From Clostridia bacterium (GTDB lineage: Bacteria > Bacillota > Clostridia > Monoglobales > Monoglobaceae): a stretch of DNA of 49,644 bases. Under the pieces are notes generated by a model. That model worked only from the letters and a program-made list of their open reading frames with translations, was not told where the DNA came from and searched no databases. Positions 23,200 through 32,917 of this stretch are shown in pieces (position 1 is the stretch's first letter; each line of letters begins with the position of its first letter). The translations under genes were made by a program, and so were the position numbers. The stretch lies in the NCBI GenBank assembly GCA_017436245.1, contig JAFSDN010000011.1:1-49644 (forward strand), in the 5' to 3' direction.

Positions 23200-24384
23200 A
23201 TGAAAGAATTTGAACTGAAATATGGTTGTAACCCCAACCAGAAGCCTGCAAAAATTTTTATGAATGACGGCAGTGAGCTTCCAATTGAAATCCTCAGCGG
23301 AAAGCCCGGCTACATCAATTTTCTTGATGCTTTCAACAGCTGGCAGCTTGTAAAGGAGCTGAAAGCGGCACTTGGTATGCCTGCGGCAACGTCGTTCAAG
23401 CACGTCAGCCCCACATCTGCGGCAGTTGGTATTCCCATGAGTGCTGATTTGAAAAAGGCTTGTTTTGTTGATGATATTGAAGATCTTGATTCATCGGCTC
23501 TGGCAACGGCTTATGCACGTGCAAGAGGTACTGACAGAATGTCATCCTTTGGTGACTGGATTGCGCTCAGCGATGTTTGTGACGTTGTTACTGCAAAGCT
23601 CATAAAGCGTGAGGTTTCTGACGGTGTAATTGCTCCCGGTTACACAGACGAAGCTCTTGAAATTCTCAAGAGTAAGAGAAACGGAAATTATAATATAGTA
23701 AAGATTGACGAGAATTATGTTCCTGCCGAGCAGGAAATCAAGATGGTTTACGGTATCTCCTTTGAACAGGGCAGAAACAACTTCAAGATTGACGAGGAGC
23801 TTCTTTCCGAAATTGTTACAGAAAACAAGGAAATGCCCGATTCAGCAAAGAGAGATTTGATAATTGCTTTAATTACTCTCAAATATACACAGAGCAACTC
23901 GGTATGCTTTGCAAAGGACGGTCAGGCAATCGGTGTTGGTGCAGGTCAGCAGTCAAGAATCCACTGTACAAGGCTTGCAGGAAACAAAGCAGACATCTGG
24001 CATCTCCGTCAGCATGAAAAGGTTCTCAATCTTCCATTCCTTGACACCATCGGCAGACCCGACCGTGACAACACAATTGACGTATACATCTCCGATGATG
24101 ATGAAGACGTTCTTGCAGACGGCAAGTGGGAAAAGCTTTTCACACACAAGCCCGAACCGTTGACTCGTGAAGAAAAGAAAGCATACCTTGCCGGCATAAA
24201 GGGCGTTGCTCTTGGCAGTGATGCGTTCTTCCCCTTTGGCGACAACATTGAGCGTGCGGCAAAGAGCGGCGTAACCTACATTGCAGAGCCCGGCGGCTCA
24301 ATCCGTGATGACAACGTAATTGAAAGATGTAATGAATTTGGAATGGTTATGGCATTTACTAAGATGCGCTTATTCCACCACTAA
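23200..24384 (+). CDS. purH: AICAR formyltransferase, stand-alone (PurH C-terminal domain only)
   Basis: A 394-residue AICAR transformylase: it formylates AICAR with 10-formyl-THF to FAICAR. Active-site regions are 'FKHVSPTSAAVG' (Lys-His) near 66-77 and 'SDAFFPFGDNIERAA' near 350-364, with a C-terminal MRLFHH. The N-terminal MGS-like/IMP cyclohydrolase domain of bifunctional PurH is missing and supplied by the gene at 22398. An in-frame ATG at 23110 overlaps the previous gene; the ATG at 23200 is preceded by AGAAAGGA and starts on the conserved domain. Its substrate AICAR (as ZMP) leads to ZTP, the ligand of the operon's riboswitch. Confidence 0.93.
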   Translation: MKEFELKYGCNPNQKPAKIFMNDGSELPIEILSGKPGYINFLDAFNSWQLVKELKAALGMPAATSFKHVSPTSAAVGIPMSADLKKACFVDDIEDLDSSALATAYARARGTDRMSSFGDWIALSDVCDVVTAKLIKREVSDGVIAPGYTDEALEILKSKRNGNYNIVKIDENYVPAEQEIKMVYGISFEQGRNNFKIDEELLSEIVTENKEMPDSAKRDLIIALITLKYTQSNSVCFAKDGQAIGVGAGQQSRIHCTRLAGNKADIWHLRQHEKVLNLPFLDTIGRPDRDNTIDVYISDDDEDVLADGKWEKLFTHKPEPLTREEKKAYLAGIKGVALGSDAFFPFGDNIERAAKSGVTYIAEPGGSIRDDNVIERCNEFGMVMAFTKMRLFHH

Positions 24385-24388
24385 TGCC

Positions 24389-24493
24389 AATGTTGGCAAA
24401 AATGCACCGAAGTCGCAAACCTTCCCACTTGCAGTACACAAAGTACAGCTGCGGGGTCGGTTTACACCTTCTGCACAATTTTTGCCTAACATT
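24389..24493 (+). repeat. Purine-operon hairpin repeat A (purH-purD junction)
   Basis: A 105-bp imperfect hairpin just after the purH stop. Outer AATGTTGGCAAAAA pairs with TTTTTGCCTAACATT, middle AAACC (24417-24421) pairs with GGTTT (24459-24463), and the tip is GTAC-ACAAA-GTAC. Confidence 0.7.
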
Positions 24494-24498
24494 GCAGA

Positions 24499-24598
24499 CA
24501 GAGGTAAATTTGGGGTGAACGTCCAAACCTCACCGTTTGGAGTACACAAAGCACACCTTCGGGATTCGGTTTGAACATTCTCCATCAATTTTATCTTG
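24499..24598 (+). repeat. Purine-operon hairpin repeat C (purH-purD junction)
   Basis: A second hairpin 6 bp after the first. GTCCAAACC (24521-24529) pairs with GGTTTGAAC (24568-24576), the outer arms are GAGGTAAATTTGGGG and its near complement CTCCATCAATTTTATC, and the tip GTAC-ACAAA-GCAC has one change. Together with copy A it fills most of the 259-bp gap before purD. Confidence 0.68.
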
Positions 24599-24643
24599 TT
24601 TTTGGATTATCCGAATAAAATACGTCCGAAAGGTTTTGAATAT

Positions 24644-25906
24644 ATGAAAATTATGGTAGTCGGTGGCGGCGGACGTGAGCACGCCATCATAAAATCACTG
24701 AAAAAAAGCCCCAAGGTTTCAAAAATTTATGCACTTCCGGGCAACGGCGGTATTGCCGCTGATGCGGAATGTGTTGACATCGGGGCAAAGGATATTGACA
24801 AAATTGTTGAGTTTGCAGTTGAGAACAGCATTGAGTTTGCTGTTGTTGCACCTGACGACCCATTGGTTCTGGGTGCGGTTGATGCTCTCAACGAAAAGGG
24901 AATTCCTTGCTTTGGCCCAAAGGCAAATGCCGCTATAATCGAAGGCAGCAAGGTCTTCTCAAAGAATCTTATGAAAAAATACAATATTCCCACAGCGGAA
25001 TATGAAGTGTTCAGCGACATGGATGCGGCTCTCAAGTATCTTGAAACAGCTCCAATCCCAACAGTTATCAAGGCAGACGGTTTGGCACTTGGCAAGGGTG
25101 TTATCATTGCGGAAACAAGAGAGGATGCAATGAATGCCGTAAAGTCGATGATGGAAGACAAAATCTTTGGTGACAGCGGAAACAATGTTGTCATTGAGGA
25201 ATTCCTCACGGGCCCCGAGGTTTCGGTTCTCAGCTTCACAGACGGAAACGTGGTTGTTCCCATGGTTTCGTCAATGGATCACAAGCGCGCTCTGGACGGT
25301 GATAAGGGTCTCAACACAGGCGGTATGGGTACAATTGCTCCAAATCCCTATTACACAGATGAAATTGCAGAGGAATGTATGGAAAAAATCTTTGTTCCCA
25401 CAATGGAAGCAATGAACAAGGAAGGCAGAACCTTCAAGGGTTGTTTGTACTTTGGGCTTATGCTAACTCCAAAGGGACCAAAGGTTATTGAATATAACTG
25501 CCGCTTTGGTGACCCCGAAACACAGGTTGTTTTGCCTCTTCTTGAAAGTGACCTATTTGAGATTATGCAGCATGTGGAAGCAGGAACACTCAAGGATGCA
25601 GAAGTTAAGTTTTCGAAATCGGCTGCTTGCTGTGTTGTTGTTGCCTCAAACGGCTATCCCGGCAAATATGAAACGGGCTTTGAAATTACCCTTCCCGAAA
25701 ACTCAGACGGAATTTTTGTTGCAGGTGCAAAAATCAAGGACGGCAAGCTGGTGACCGGCGGCGGCAGAGTTTTGGGCGTTACGGAAGTTGGTGCTTGCCT
25801 CAACTGTGCAATCAATGCGGCCTACAAAACTGTTGAAAATGTGAAATTTGATAACGCATTTTACAGAAAAGACATAGGCCAAAAGGCATTGGCGGCTTTG
25901 AAATAG
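24644..25906 (+). CDS. purD: Phosphoribosylamine-glycine ligase (GAR synthetase)
   Basis: A 420-residue ATP-grasp ligase joining phosphoribosylamine and glycine. Signatures: 'MVVGGGGREHAI' at the N-terminus, 'IPCFGP' near 86, 'KADGLALGKGVI' near 142-153, 'SMDHKRALDGDKG' and 'NTGGMGTIAPNPYY' in the middle, and 'YNCRFGDPETQ' near 284-294. Upstream in-frame ATG at 24596 lies inside hairpin repeat C; the ATG at 24644 with AAAGG upstream begins directly on the fold and is preferred. Length then matches the family. The next gene purL follows by 23 bp. Confidence 0.96.
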   Translation: MKIMVVGGGGREHAIIKSLKKSPKVSKIYALPGNGGIAADAECVDIGAKDIDKIVEFAVENSIEFAVVAPDDPLVLGAVDALNEKGIPCFGPKANAAIIEGSKVFSKNLMKKYNIPTAEYEVFSDMDAALKYLETAPIPTVIKADGLALGKGVIIAETREDAMNAVKSMMEDKIFGDSGNNVVIEEFLTGPEVSVLSFTDGNVVVPMVSSMDHKRALDGDKGLNTGGMGTIAPNPYYTDEIAEECMEKIFVPTMEAMNKEGRTFKGCLYFGLMLTPKGPKVIEYNCRFGDPETQVVLPLLESDLFEIMQHVEAGTLKDAEVKFSKSAACCVVVASNGYPGKYETGFEITLPENSDGIFVAGAKIKDGKLVTGGGRVLGVTEVGACLNCAINAAYKTVENVKFDNAFYRKDIGQKALAALK

Positions 25907-25929
25907 AGGACATAAGAAAGGAAAGAATT

Positions 25930-28900
25930 ATGGTATACAGAGTTTTTGTTGAAAAGAAAAAAGAGCTTGCGGCAGAAGCAAATTCCCTCAAGGGCGAGCT
26001 TAAAAATCTTCTTCAGATTAAGGGCCTTGAAGATTTGAGAATAATCAACCGCTATGATGTTGAAAATATTGACGAGGAGCTTTTTGAATACTGCAAAAAG
26101 ACAGTATTCTCGGAGCCTCAGCTTGATATTGTGACTGATGAAATAACAGATAAGTGCGACGTAATCTTTGCAGTTGAATTTCTTCCCGGTCAGTTTGACC
26201 TTCGTGCAAATTCAGCGGAGGAATGTATTCAGCTTATCTCCAAGGGTGACCGTCCCACAGTGAGAGCCGCAAAGGTTTATATGCTTTACGGCAAGCTGAC
26301 AGATGCAGATGTTGCTGAAATCAAGAAGTATGTTATCAACCCGGTTGAATCAAGAGAAGCAACTCTTGAAATGCCCGAAACATTGAAGGCAGTTTATGAC
26401 ATCCCCGAAACTGTTGCAACATTGGATGGCTTCATTGATTTGGATGAAGCAGGTCTTCAAAAGATGATTGACGATATGGGACTGGCGATGGATATTGATG
26501 ACATCAAGTTCTGTCAGCAGTATTTCATTGGCGAAAAGCGCAACCCCACAATCACCGAAATCAGAATGATTGACACATACTGGTCTGACCATTGCCGTCA
26601 CACCACATTCCTCACAACAATTGATAATGTTAAGTTTGAGGATGAGCTTTTGCAGGCGGCTTATGACAGATACATTGAAACAAGAAAGGCAATTGGCAGA
26701 ACAAAGCCCGTTAATCTTATGGACATTGGTACAATTGCCGCAAAATATCTGAAAGCAAACGGCAAGCTTGACGGTCTTGATGAAAGTGAAGAAATCAATG
26801 CTTGTACGGTTAAAATCGACGTTGATGTTGACGGTGTGACCGAAAAATGGTTGCTCCTCTTCAAAAACGAAACACACAACCATCCCACCGAAATCGAACC
26901 CTTTGGCGGTGCGGCAACTTGTATTGGCGGTGCTATCCGTGATCCGCTGTCAGGACGTTCTTATGTTTATGCGGCAATGCGTGTTACCGGTGCGGCTGAC
27001 CCGTTAAAGCCCGTTTCTGAAACAATTGAGGGCAAGCTCCCTCAAAGAAAGATTGTTACAGGTGCGGCGGCAGGTTACAGCTCATACGGTAATCAGATTG
27101 GTCTTGCCACAGGTCAGGTTGACGAGCTTTATCATGACGGCTATGCTGCAAAACGTATGGAAATTGGTGCGGTTGTTGCGGCGGCTCCTGCTGAGAATGT
27201 AAGACGTGAACGCCCCATTGATGGCGATATTGTTATTCTTCTTGGCGGAAAAACAGGCCGTGACGGTTGCGGCGGTGCAACAGGTTCTTCAAAGTCTCAT
27301 ACTGTTGAATCTTTGGAGAGCTGCGGTGCCGAGGTTCAGAAGGGTAACGCTCCCGAAGAAAGAAAGCTCCAGAGACTTTTCCGCAACAAGGAGGCATCTC
27401 TCCTTATTAAACGTTGTAACGACTTTGGCGCAGGCGGTGTGTCTGTTGCAATCGGTGAATTGGCTGACGGACTGGAAATCAATCTGAACGCTGTTCCCAA
27501 AAAGTACGAAGGTCTTGACGGCACAGAGCTTGCAATCAGCGAATCTCAGGAGAGAATGGCTGTTGTTGTTGCAAAGGAAGATGTTGAACGCTTCAAGGAG
27601 CTTGCAAAGAGCGAAAACCTTGAGGCAACAGTTGTGGCAGAGGTTAAGGCTGAACCAAGACTTGTTATGCATTGGAATGGTAAGGAAATCGTGAACATTT
27701 CACGTGAGTTCCTGAACTCAAACGGTGCTGAAAAGCACATTGATATTGCACCTGCAAAGCCCGAATGTTACAAGAAGGCGGATGTTGCTGATTTTAAGGC
27801 AGGAATGCTTGAACTTGCAGACGATTTGAACGTATGTTCAAAGAGAGGTCTTTCAGAACGTTTTGACTCCACAATCGGTGCAGGTACAGTTCTGATGCCC
27901 TTTGGCGGCAAGCATCAGCTTACACCAATTCAGGCAATGGTTAACAAGGTTTCTGTTGAACAGAAGCACACAAAGACTGCATCTGTTATGGCATGGGGCT
28001 ATAATCCCTTTATTGCTGAAAAGAGCCCTTATCACAGTGCGTACTTAGCTGTTGTTGAGTCTGTTGCAAAGCTGGTTGCAACAGGTGCAGAGTTTAAGGA
28101 TGTTTATCTCACATTCCAGGAATATTTTGAAAAGCCCAAAAAGGACGCAAAGCGCTGGGGTAAGCCTCTTGCGGCGTTGCTTGGTGCATTTGATGCACAA
28201 AGAGAGCTTGAAATTGCGGCAATCGGCGGCAAGGACTCAATGAGCGGTACTTTTGAGAATATTGATGTTCCGCCCACACTTGTTTCATTTGCTGTTACTG
28301 ACGAAAATGTTGACAACATCATTTCGCCCGAATTCAAGGCGGCAGGAAACAAGGTTGTTTGGATTAAGCCCGAATATGACAAAAACGGTCTCCCTGTGAC
28401 AGAAAGCCTTCTTGACTGCTTCAAAAAGGTTACAGAGCTTGTACGGAGCGGTGCGGCAGTAAGCGCATACACTCCTACATACGGCGGTATTGCTGAAGCT
28501 GTAATGAAGATGGCAATGGGTAACGGAATCGGCTTTGAATTTGCTGACGGAATTTCACTTGATGATGTATTTGGCTACAGCTACGGTTCGTTTGTTGTGG
28601 AACTCAGCAAGGATGCAGATGCAGGTGTTGTTCTGGGGACAACAACCGCCAACAATGCAATCACATATGGCGGTGAAGCAGTTTGCATGTGCGAAATTTC
28701 AAAGGCTTATGAAAATAAGCTGGAAAAGATTTATTCATGCAACATTGAAACCGAAAAGAAGGATATTCCTGCGTTTAATTATGAAACAAAGTCTGTTGTT
28801 ACACCCAAAATCGGTGTTGCAAAGCCCAAGGTTCTCATTCCTGTGTTCCCCGGAACAAACTGCGAATTTGACTCTGCAAAGGCTATGCGTGATGCGGGCG

Positions 28901-29622
28901 CTGAACCTGAAATCTTTGTTATAAACAACCTGACTCCTCAGGCAATATCCGAATCTGTTGAAGCCTTTGCAAAGAAGCTGAACGAATCACAGATTGTGTT
29001 CATTCCCGGTGGCTTCTCGGGCGGTGACGAGCCTGACGGTTCAGCGAAGTTTATCACAGCGTTCTTCCGCAATCCCGAAATCAAGGAAGCAACATCCGAG
29101 CTTCTTGATATGCGTGACGGCTTGATGTGCGGTATCTGTAACGGCTTCCAGGCTCTTATCAAGCTGGGTCTTGTGCCTTACGGAAAGATTATTGATACAG
29201 ACGAAAATTGCCCCACACTTTCATACAACACAATTTCACGCCATCAGTCAAAACTGGTACGCACAAGAGTGGCATCAAACAAGTCACCATGGATGGCAAA
29301 TGCAAGTGTTGGCGAAATTTACACAGTTCCCATTTCTCATGGTGAAGGTCGTTTCATGGCAAGTGACGAGCTTGTGAAGCAATTGGCTGAAAATGGTCAG
29401 ATTCTCACACAGTATGTAGATTTGGAGGGCAATCCCACCAACGAGATTCAGTACAACCCCAACGGTTCAACCTTCGCAATTGAAGGTATCACATCACCTG
29501 ATGGTCGTGTTCTTGGTAAGATGGGTCACTCCGAAAGATGGGGTTACGGACTTTACAAGAATGTTGAAGGTAACTTTGATATTGGAATGTTTAAGTCAGC
29601 AGTAGAATACTACAACATATAG
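25930..29622 (+). CDS. purL: Phosphoribosylformylglycinamidine synthase, long single-chain form
   Basis: A 1230-residue single-chain FGAM synthase (FGAR + Gln + ATP to FGAM). In order: a PurS-like N-terminal domain (about 1-90), two AIRS-type synthetase halves ('DHCRHTTF' near 218, 'NETHNHPTEI' near 314, 'GGKDSMSG' near 770) and a class I glutaminase domain (about 960-1230) with the nucleophile in 'CGICNGFQ', His in 'ISHGEGRF' and 'GGFSGGDE'. Clostridia often carry this long form while Bacillus uses separate PurS/Q/L. AAAGGAAAG precedes the ATG. Hairpin repeat D begins 2 bp after its stop. All active-site motifs are intact, in contrast to the PurF-like gene. Confidence 0.96.
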   Translation: MVYRVFVEKKKELAAEANSLKGELKNLLQIKGLEDLRIINRYDVENIDEELFEYCKKTVFSEPQLDIVTDEITDKCDVIFAVEFLPGQFDLRANSAEECIQLISKGDRPTVRAAKVYMLYGKLTDADVAEIKKYVINPVESREATLEMPETLKAVYDIPETVATLDGFIDLDEAGLQKMIDDMGLAMDIDDIKFCQQYFIGEKRNPTITEIRMIDTYWSDHCRHTTFLTTIDNVKFEDELLQAAYDRYIETRKAIGRTKPVNLMDIGTIAAKYLKANGKLDGLDESEEINACTVKIDVDVDGVTEKWLLLFKNETHNHPTEIEPFGGAATCIGGAIRDPLSGRSYVYAAMRVTGAADPLKPVSETIEGKLPQRKIVTGAAAGYSSYGNQIGLATGQVDELYHDGYAAKRMEIGAVVAAAPAENVRRERPIDGDIVILLGGKTGRDGCGGATGSSKSHTVESLESCGAEVQKGNAPEERKLQRLFRNKEASLLIKRCNDFGAGGVSVAIGELADGLEINLNAVPKKYEGLDGTELAISESQERMAVVVAKEDVERFKELAKSENLEATVVAEVKAEPRLVMHWNGKEIVNISREFLNSNGAEKHIDIAPAKPECYKKADVADFKAGMLELADDLNVCSKRGLSERFDSTIGAGTVLMPFGGKHQLTPIQAMVNKVSVEQKHTKTASVMAWGYNPFIAEKSPYHSAYLAVVESVAKLVATGAEFKDVYLTFQEYFEKPKKDAKRWGKPLAALLGAFDAQRELEIAAIGGKDSMSGTFENIDVPPTLVSFAVTDENVDNIISPEFKAAGNKVVWIKPEYDKNGLPVTESLLDCFKKVTELVRSGAAVSAYTPTYGGIAEAVMKMAMGNGIGFEFADGISLDDVFGYSYGSFVVELSKDADAGVVLGTTTANNAITYGGEAVCMCEISKAYENKLEKIYSCNIETEKKDIPAFNYETKSVVTPKIGVAKPKVLIPVFPGTNCEFDSAKAMRDAGAEPEIFVINNLTPQAISESVEAFAKKLNESQIVFIPGGFSGGDEPDGSAKFITAFFRNPEIKEATSELLDMRDGLMCGICNGFQALIKLGLVPYGKIIDTDENCPTLSYNTISRHQSKLVRTRVASNKSPWMANASVGEIYTVPISHGEGRFMASDELVKQLAENGQILTQYVDLEGNPTNEIQYNPNGSTFAIEGITSPDGRVLGKMGHSERWGYGLYKNVEGNFDIGMFKSAVEYYNI

Positions 29623-29623
29623 T

Positions 29624-29721
29624 CCGGTAAAATTTGTTTATTTCGTGCGCCCGACCGCCCTTGCGTACACACAGTACGCAGCGGTTGGTCGTTCACACAA
29701 ACTAAATCAAATTTTCCTCGG
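29624..29721 (+). repeat. Purine-operon hairpin repeat D (purL-fhs junction)
   Basis: Starts right after the purL stop. Outer CCGGTAAAATTTG pairs with CAAATTTTCCTCGG, middle CGACC pairs with GGTCG, inner GCGTAC pairs with GTACGC around a short ACACA loop. This is the best-paired member of the family. Confidence 0.72.
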
Positions 29722-29756
29722 AATTGGAAGAAATGAAAAATTGGAGGTAAAAACCA

Positions 29757-31421
29757 ATGAAAACAGATATAGAAATTGCTCAGAGCGTCAAAATGCAGAA
29801 GATTACCGAAATTGCAAAAACTGCAGGTGTTGACGAAAAATATCTTGAGCTTTACGGAAATTATAAGGCAAAAATAGACCTTGCACCTCTCAAGGAAATG
29901 AAGCGCAAGGCAAAGCTGATTCTGGTTACGGCAATCACGCCCACTCCTGCGGGCGAAGGCAAGACAACAACCACAATTGGTCTTGCTGACGGCATGAAGA
30001 AGATTGGCAAGAATGTTATGGTTGCTCTCCGTGAGCCGTCTTTGGGCCCCGTATTTGGCGTCAAAGGCGGTGCGGCAGGCGGTGGATATGCTCAGGTTGT
30101 TCCCATGGAGGATATAAACCTTCATTTTACGGGCGACTTCCATGCCATCGGAGCGGCAAACAACCTTCTTGCGGCTATGCTTGATAACCATATTTATCAG
30201 GGAAATAAACTTAACATTGACCCAAGACGCATAACATGGAAAAGATGTGTTGACATGAATGACCGTCAGCTCAGATTTGTTACCGACGGTTTGGGTGGCA
30301 GAGTCAACGGTGTTCCCCGTGAGGATGGCTACGACATAACTGTTGCATCTGAGGTTATGGCAGTTCTTTGTCTTTCGTCATCAATTACTGATTTGAAGGA
30401 ACGTCTTTCAAGAATTGTTGTTGGCTATACCTATGACGAAAAGCCTGTTACCGCAGGTGAAATTGGTGCGGCAGGCGCAATGACGGCACTCCTCAAGGAT
30501 GCACTCAAGCCCAATCTTGTGCAGACGCTGGAGGGTACTCCGGCATTTGTTCACGGTGGTCCTTTTGCAAATATTGCTCACGGCTGTAACTCGGTTATTG
30601 CAACTGAAATGGCAATGAGATTCGGTGATTATGTTATTACCGAAGCAGGCTTTGGTGCTGACCTTGGTGCTCAGAAGTTCCTTGACATCAAGTGCCGCTA
30701 TGCAGGGCTGAACCCCGATGCGGTGGTTATGGTTGCAACAATCCGTGCCCTCAAAATGCACGGCGGTGTTCCCAAAACTGAGCTTGGCGGCGAGAATCTT
30801 GAGGCACTCAAAAAGGGTATTCCAAACCTTCTTCGTCACATTGCCAACATCAAGGAGGTGTACAAGCTTCCGTCGGTTGTTGCGGTTAATCGCTTCCCGA
30901 CCGATACGGATGCTGAGGTTCAGCTTGTTATTGACGAATGTAAGGCTCTTGGCGTTAATGTTGTTCTCTCAAATGTATGGGCAGAGGGCGGCAATGGCGG
31001 AATTGAGATGGCAGAGGAGGTTGTTCGTCTTTGTGAACAGCCCAATGATTTCTCATTCAGCTATGACCTTGATGACTCAATTGAAAACAAGATTGACACA
31101 ATCGTAAAACGTGTGTACAGAGGTAAGGGTGCGGCATTTACTCCTGCCGCAAAAAAGGAAATTGCAAAGCTCAGTGAGCTGGGCTATGATAAGTTGCCAA
31201 TTTGTATGGCAAAAACTCAGTACAGCTTTTCGGACGATATGACAAAAATCGGAGCTCCCGAGGATTTTGTTGTTACGGTCAGAAATGTTAAGGTTTCGGC
31301 AGGGGCGGGCTTTATTGTTGCACTCACAGGTGATATAATGACAATGCCCGGACTCCCGAAAGTTCCTGCGGCTGAAAAAATTGACGTTGATGAAAACGGA
31401 GTAATCAGCGGCTTGTTCTAA
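29757..31421 (+). CDS. fhs: Formate-tetrahydrofolate ligase
   Basis: A 554-residue ATP-dependent enzyme making 10-formyl-THF from formate and THF. P-loop '[13 protein letters not shown]' at 61-73, '[10 protein letters not shown]' near 98-107, '[21 protein letters not shown]' (cited here as GGAAGGGY and DINLHF), and the C-terminal '[10 protein letters not shown]'. The family is typical of anaerobes and acetogens. GGAGG lies 7 bp upstream. As last gene of the ZTP-controlled operon it directly restores the cofactor whose shortage raises ZTP, used by PurN and AICARFT. A bidirectional terminator follows. Confidence 0.96.
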   Translation: MKTDIEIAQSVKMQKITEIAKTAGVDEKYLELYGNYKAKIDLAPLKEMKRKAKLILVTAITPTPAGEGKTTTTIGLADGMKKIGKNVMVALREPSLGPVFGVKGGAAGGGYAQVVPMEDINLHFTGDFHAIGAANNLLAAMLDNHIYQGNKLNIDPRRITWKRCVDMNDRQLRFVTDGLGGRVNGVPREDGYDITVASEVMAVLCLSSSITDLKERLSRIVVGYTYDEKPVTAGEIGAAGAMTALLKDALKPNLVQTLEGTPAFVHGGPFANIAHGCNSVIATEMAMRFGDYVITEAGFGADLGAQKFLDIKCRYAGLNPDAVVMVATIRALKMHGGVPKTELGGENLEALKKGIPNLLRHIANIKEVYKLPSVVAVNRFPTDTDAEVQLVIDECKALGVNVVLSNVWAEGGNGGIEMAEEVVRLCEQPNDFSFSYDLDDSIENKIDTIVKRVYRGKGAAFTPAAKKEIAKLSELGYDKLPICMAKTQYSFSDDMTKIGAPEDFVVTVRNVKVSAGAGFIVALTGDIMTMPGLPKVPAAEKIDVDENGVISGLF

Positions 31422-31434
31422 AAAATGAATTCAA

Positions 31435-31470
31435 AAAGGAGACATGGCTTTGGGGCTATGTCTCCTTTAG
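31435..31470. terminator. Bidirectional terminator ending the purine operon
   Basis: AAAGGAGACAT (31435-31445) pairs perfectly with ATGTCTCCTTT (31458-31467). It lies between fhs and the convergent hydrolase gene. Confidence 0.8.
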
Positions 31471-31488
31471 TTTTGAAAGTAACTATTA

Positions 31489-32805
31489 TCATTTACCCAT
31501 TTCCAAGAGCTTTTCAGCCATTTTATAGCCGGCTTCTCTTTCGGAACGGTTTGAACCGGGGCGTGATTCATAAATTGTGTCAAAATACATTTCCTTTGCA
31601 ACAACGTATCCGATTGACATATTGGACATTGTTGCAACCATATTTTTCTTTGTGTCGGTGCCTGATTTCACCATATCTCCAAAGTGACTGAAGATTTCGC
31701 CGGGGAAGGCATAAAGCTTAAAATCCCCAATTCTGATTACCTGAAGAGGAACGTCAAATTCAGCCGGTTGTGTGTTGAGAAAGTCCATAAGGCGTTTTGA
31801 CATTGCAAGGGCATATTGGTCAGGGTCGGTGTTGTCGGCGGCAATTTTGATGCCGGGGATTTCCTTGACGGTTGCAATAATGTGGTTTGCGTTGTCAATA
31901 TCCTCCTGAGGTACTTCACGTCTTTTTATGGGGATTGTTTCAAATTTTGATGAAATAGTGTCGCCAATCAACGGTTCGGCATTATCTTGAATTCTCAGCA
32001 GTTCTTCTGCGAGAAGTCTGCCCATATGACGGTAATGGAAGGGGTCGGTGATGGGCTTTTTGACATTGAAGTGATTGATGTTTCCTGCTGTTCCCATGAA
32101 GAACAAAGTAACAAAGTCTTCACCGTATTTTTCTTTCATAATTTTTGAGACTTCGGCAGGATAGTCGCCGCTGTATTCAGTTCCGTCAACGCAGTCAAGA
32201 TGGCAGTCAAAGGTGAATACCATACCCTTTGGTGTGCCGTCACTGCCGTAAGCAAAGAGGGCAGGAACAGACTTGTCAATTTCGGTGGTGGGCTCAACAA
32301 TGTCGGGATTCAATACACCGGGGTTTGTTCGGGGTGTTGAATTTTTCATTATGTAGTCACGGCAAAATGAAATTCCGTCAACATAGCCACGGGCAAAGGT
32401 GAAAGTACATTCTTCAAGGCGCTTGTGGGCAAGAATAACGCAGTCTGCCATGAGCTTTGAAAACACGGTGTAATATTCTCTCTGGTTTTCAACGGCATCG
32501 GGGTCATCGTTGTACTCAAAGCGGGGTATGCCTGTGTGGGTGTGAACTCCTGAAAATAACACGTTTTCGGGCTTGATACCTGTATATTTTTCAATTCTGC
32601 CCACAATCATATCACGGACTTCTTTTTCGCTAAAACAGCCATCAATGGCAAGAAGTGCCACGGTTTCGCCGTTGGATTCCGCAACCATTGCTTTGGCATA
32701 AAGACGGTCTTTTACATTACTGCCCTTACGGAGATTAAAGTATCCGGGCAAAAAACAGCCCAGAGGGGGTGTGATTTCTTTTTCGTAAAATGCAACTTTG
32801 AACAT
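31489..32805 (-). CDS. Neutral/alkaline ceramidase-family hydrolase (N-terminal domain type)
   Basis: A 438-residue protein that resembles the neutral/alkaline non-lysosomal ceramidase N-terminal domain: 'ITPPLG' near 11-16, 'DRLYAKAMV' near 33-41 and the metal-binding 'SGVHTHTGIPRF' near 85-96. True ceramidases cleave the amide bond of ceramide; bacterial short homologues are mostly uncharacterised. The ATG at 32805 has AAAGGAG upstream. An in-frame ATG at 32964 would add a hydrophobic segment read from the lacI 3' region and is unlikely. So the enzyme should be cytosolic, which does not fit secreted ceramidase activity. It follows the LacI-type regulator gene and probably shares its promoter; an amide or amino-sugar substrate is inferred. 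Confidence 0.8.
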   Translation of the reverse strand: MFKVAFYEKEITPPLGCFLPGYFNLRKGSNVKDRLYAKAMVAESNGETVALLAIDGCFSEKEVRDMIVGRIEKYTGIKPENVLFSGVHTHTGIPRFEYNDDPDAVENQREYYTVFSKLMADCVILAHKRLEECTFTFARGYVDGISFCRDYIMKNSTPRTNPGVLNPDIVEPTTEIDKSVPALFAYGSDGTPKGMVFTFDCHLDCVDGTEYSGDYPAEVSKIMKEKYGEDFVTLFFMGTAGNINHFNVKKPITDPFHYRHMGRLLAEELLRIQDNAEPLIGDTISSKFETIPIKRREVPQEDIDNANHIIATVKEIPGIKIAADNTDPDQYALAMSKRLMDFLNTQPAEFDVPLQVIRIGDFKLYAFPGEIFSHFGDMVKSGTDTKKNMVATMSNMSIGYVVAKEMYFDTIYESRPGSNRSEREAGYKMAEKLLEMGK

Positions 32806-32917
32806 ATAATTGTACTCCTTTGAAGTTTTATATAAATAATTATACTGCTGTAAAATAAAAAGGTCGAGAAACAAACCGTACAGGAAAAACAAAGAGGTAA
32901 AAAACACAAACAGGTTG

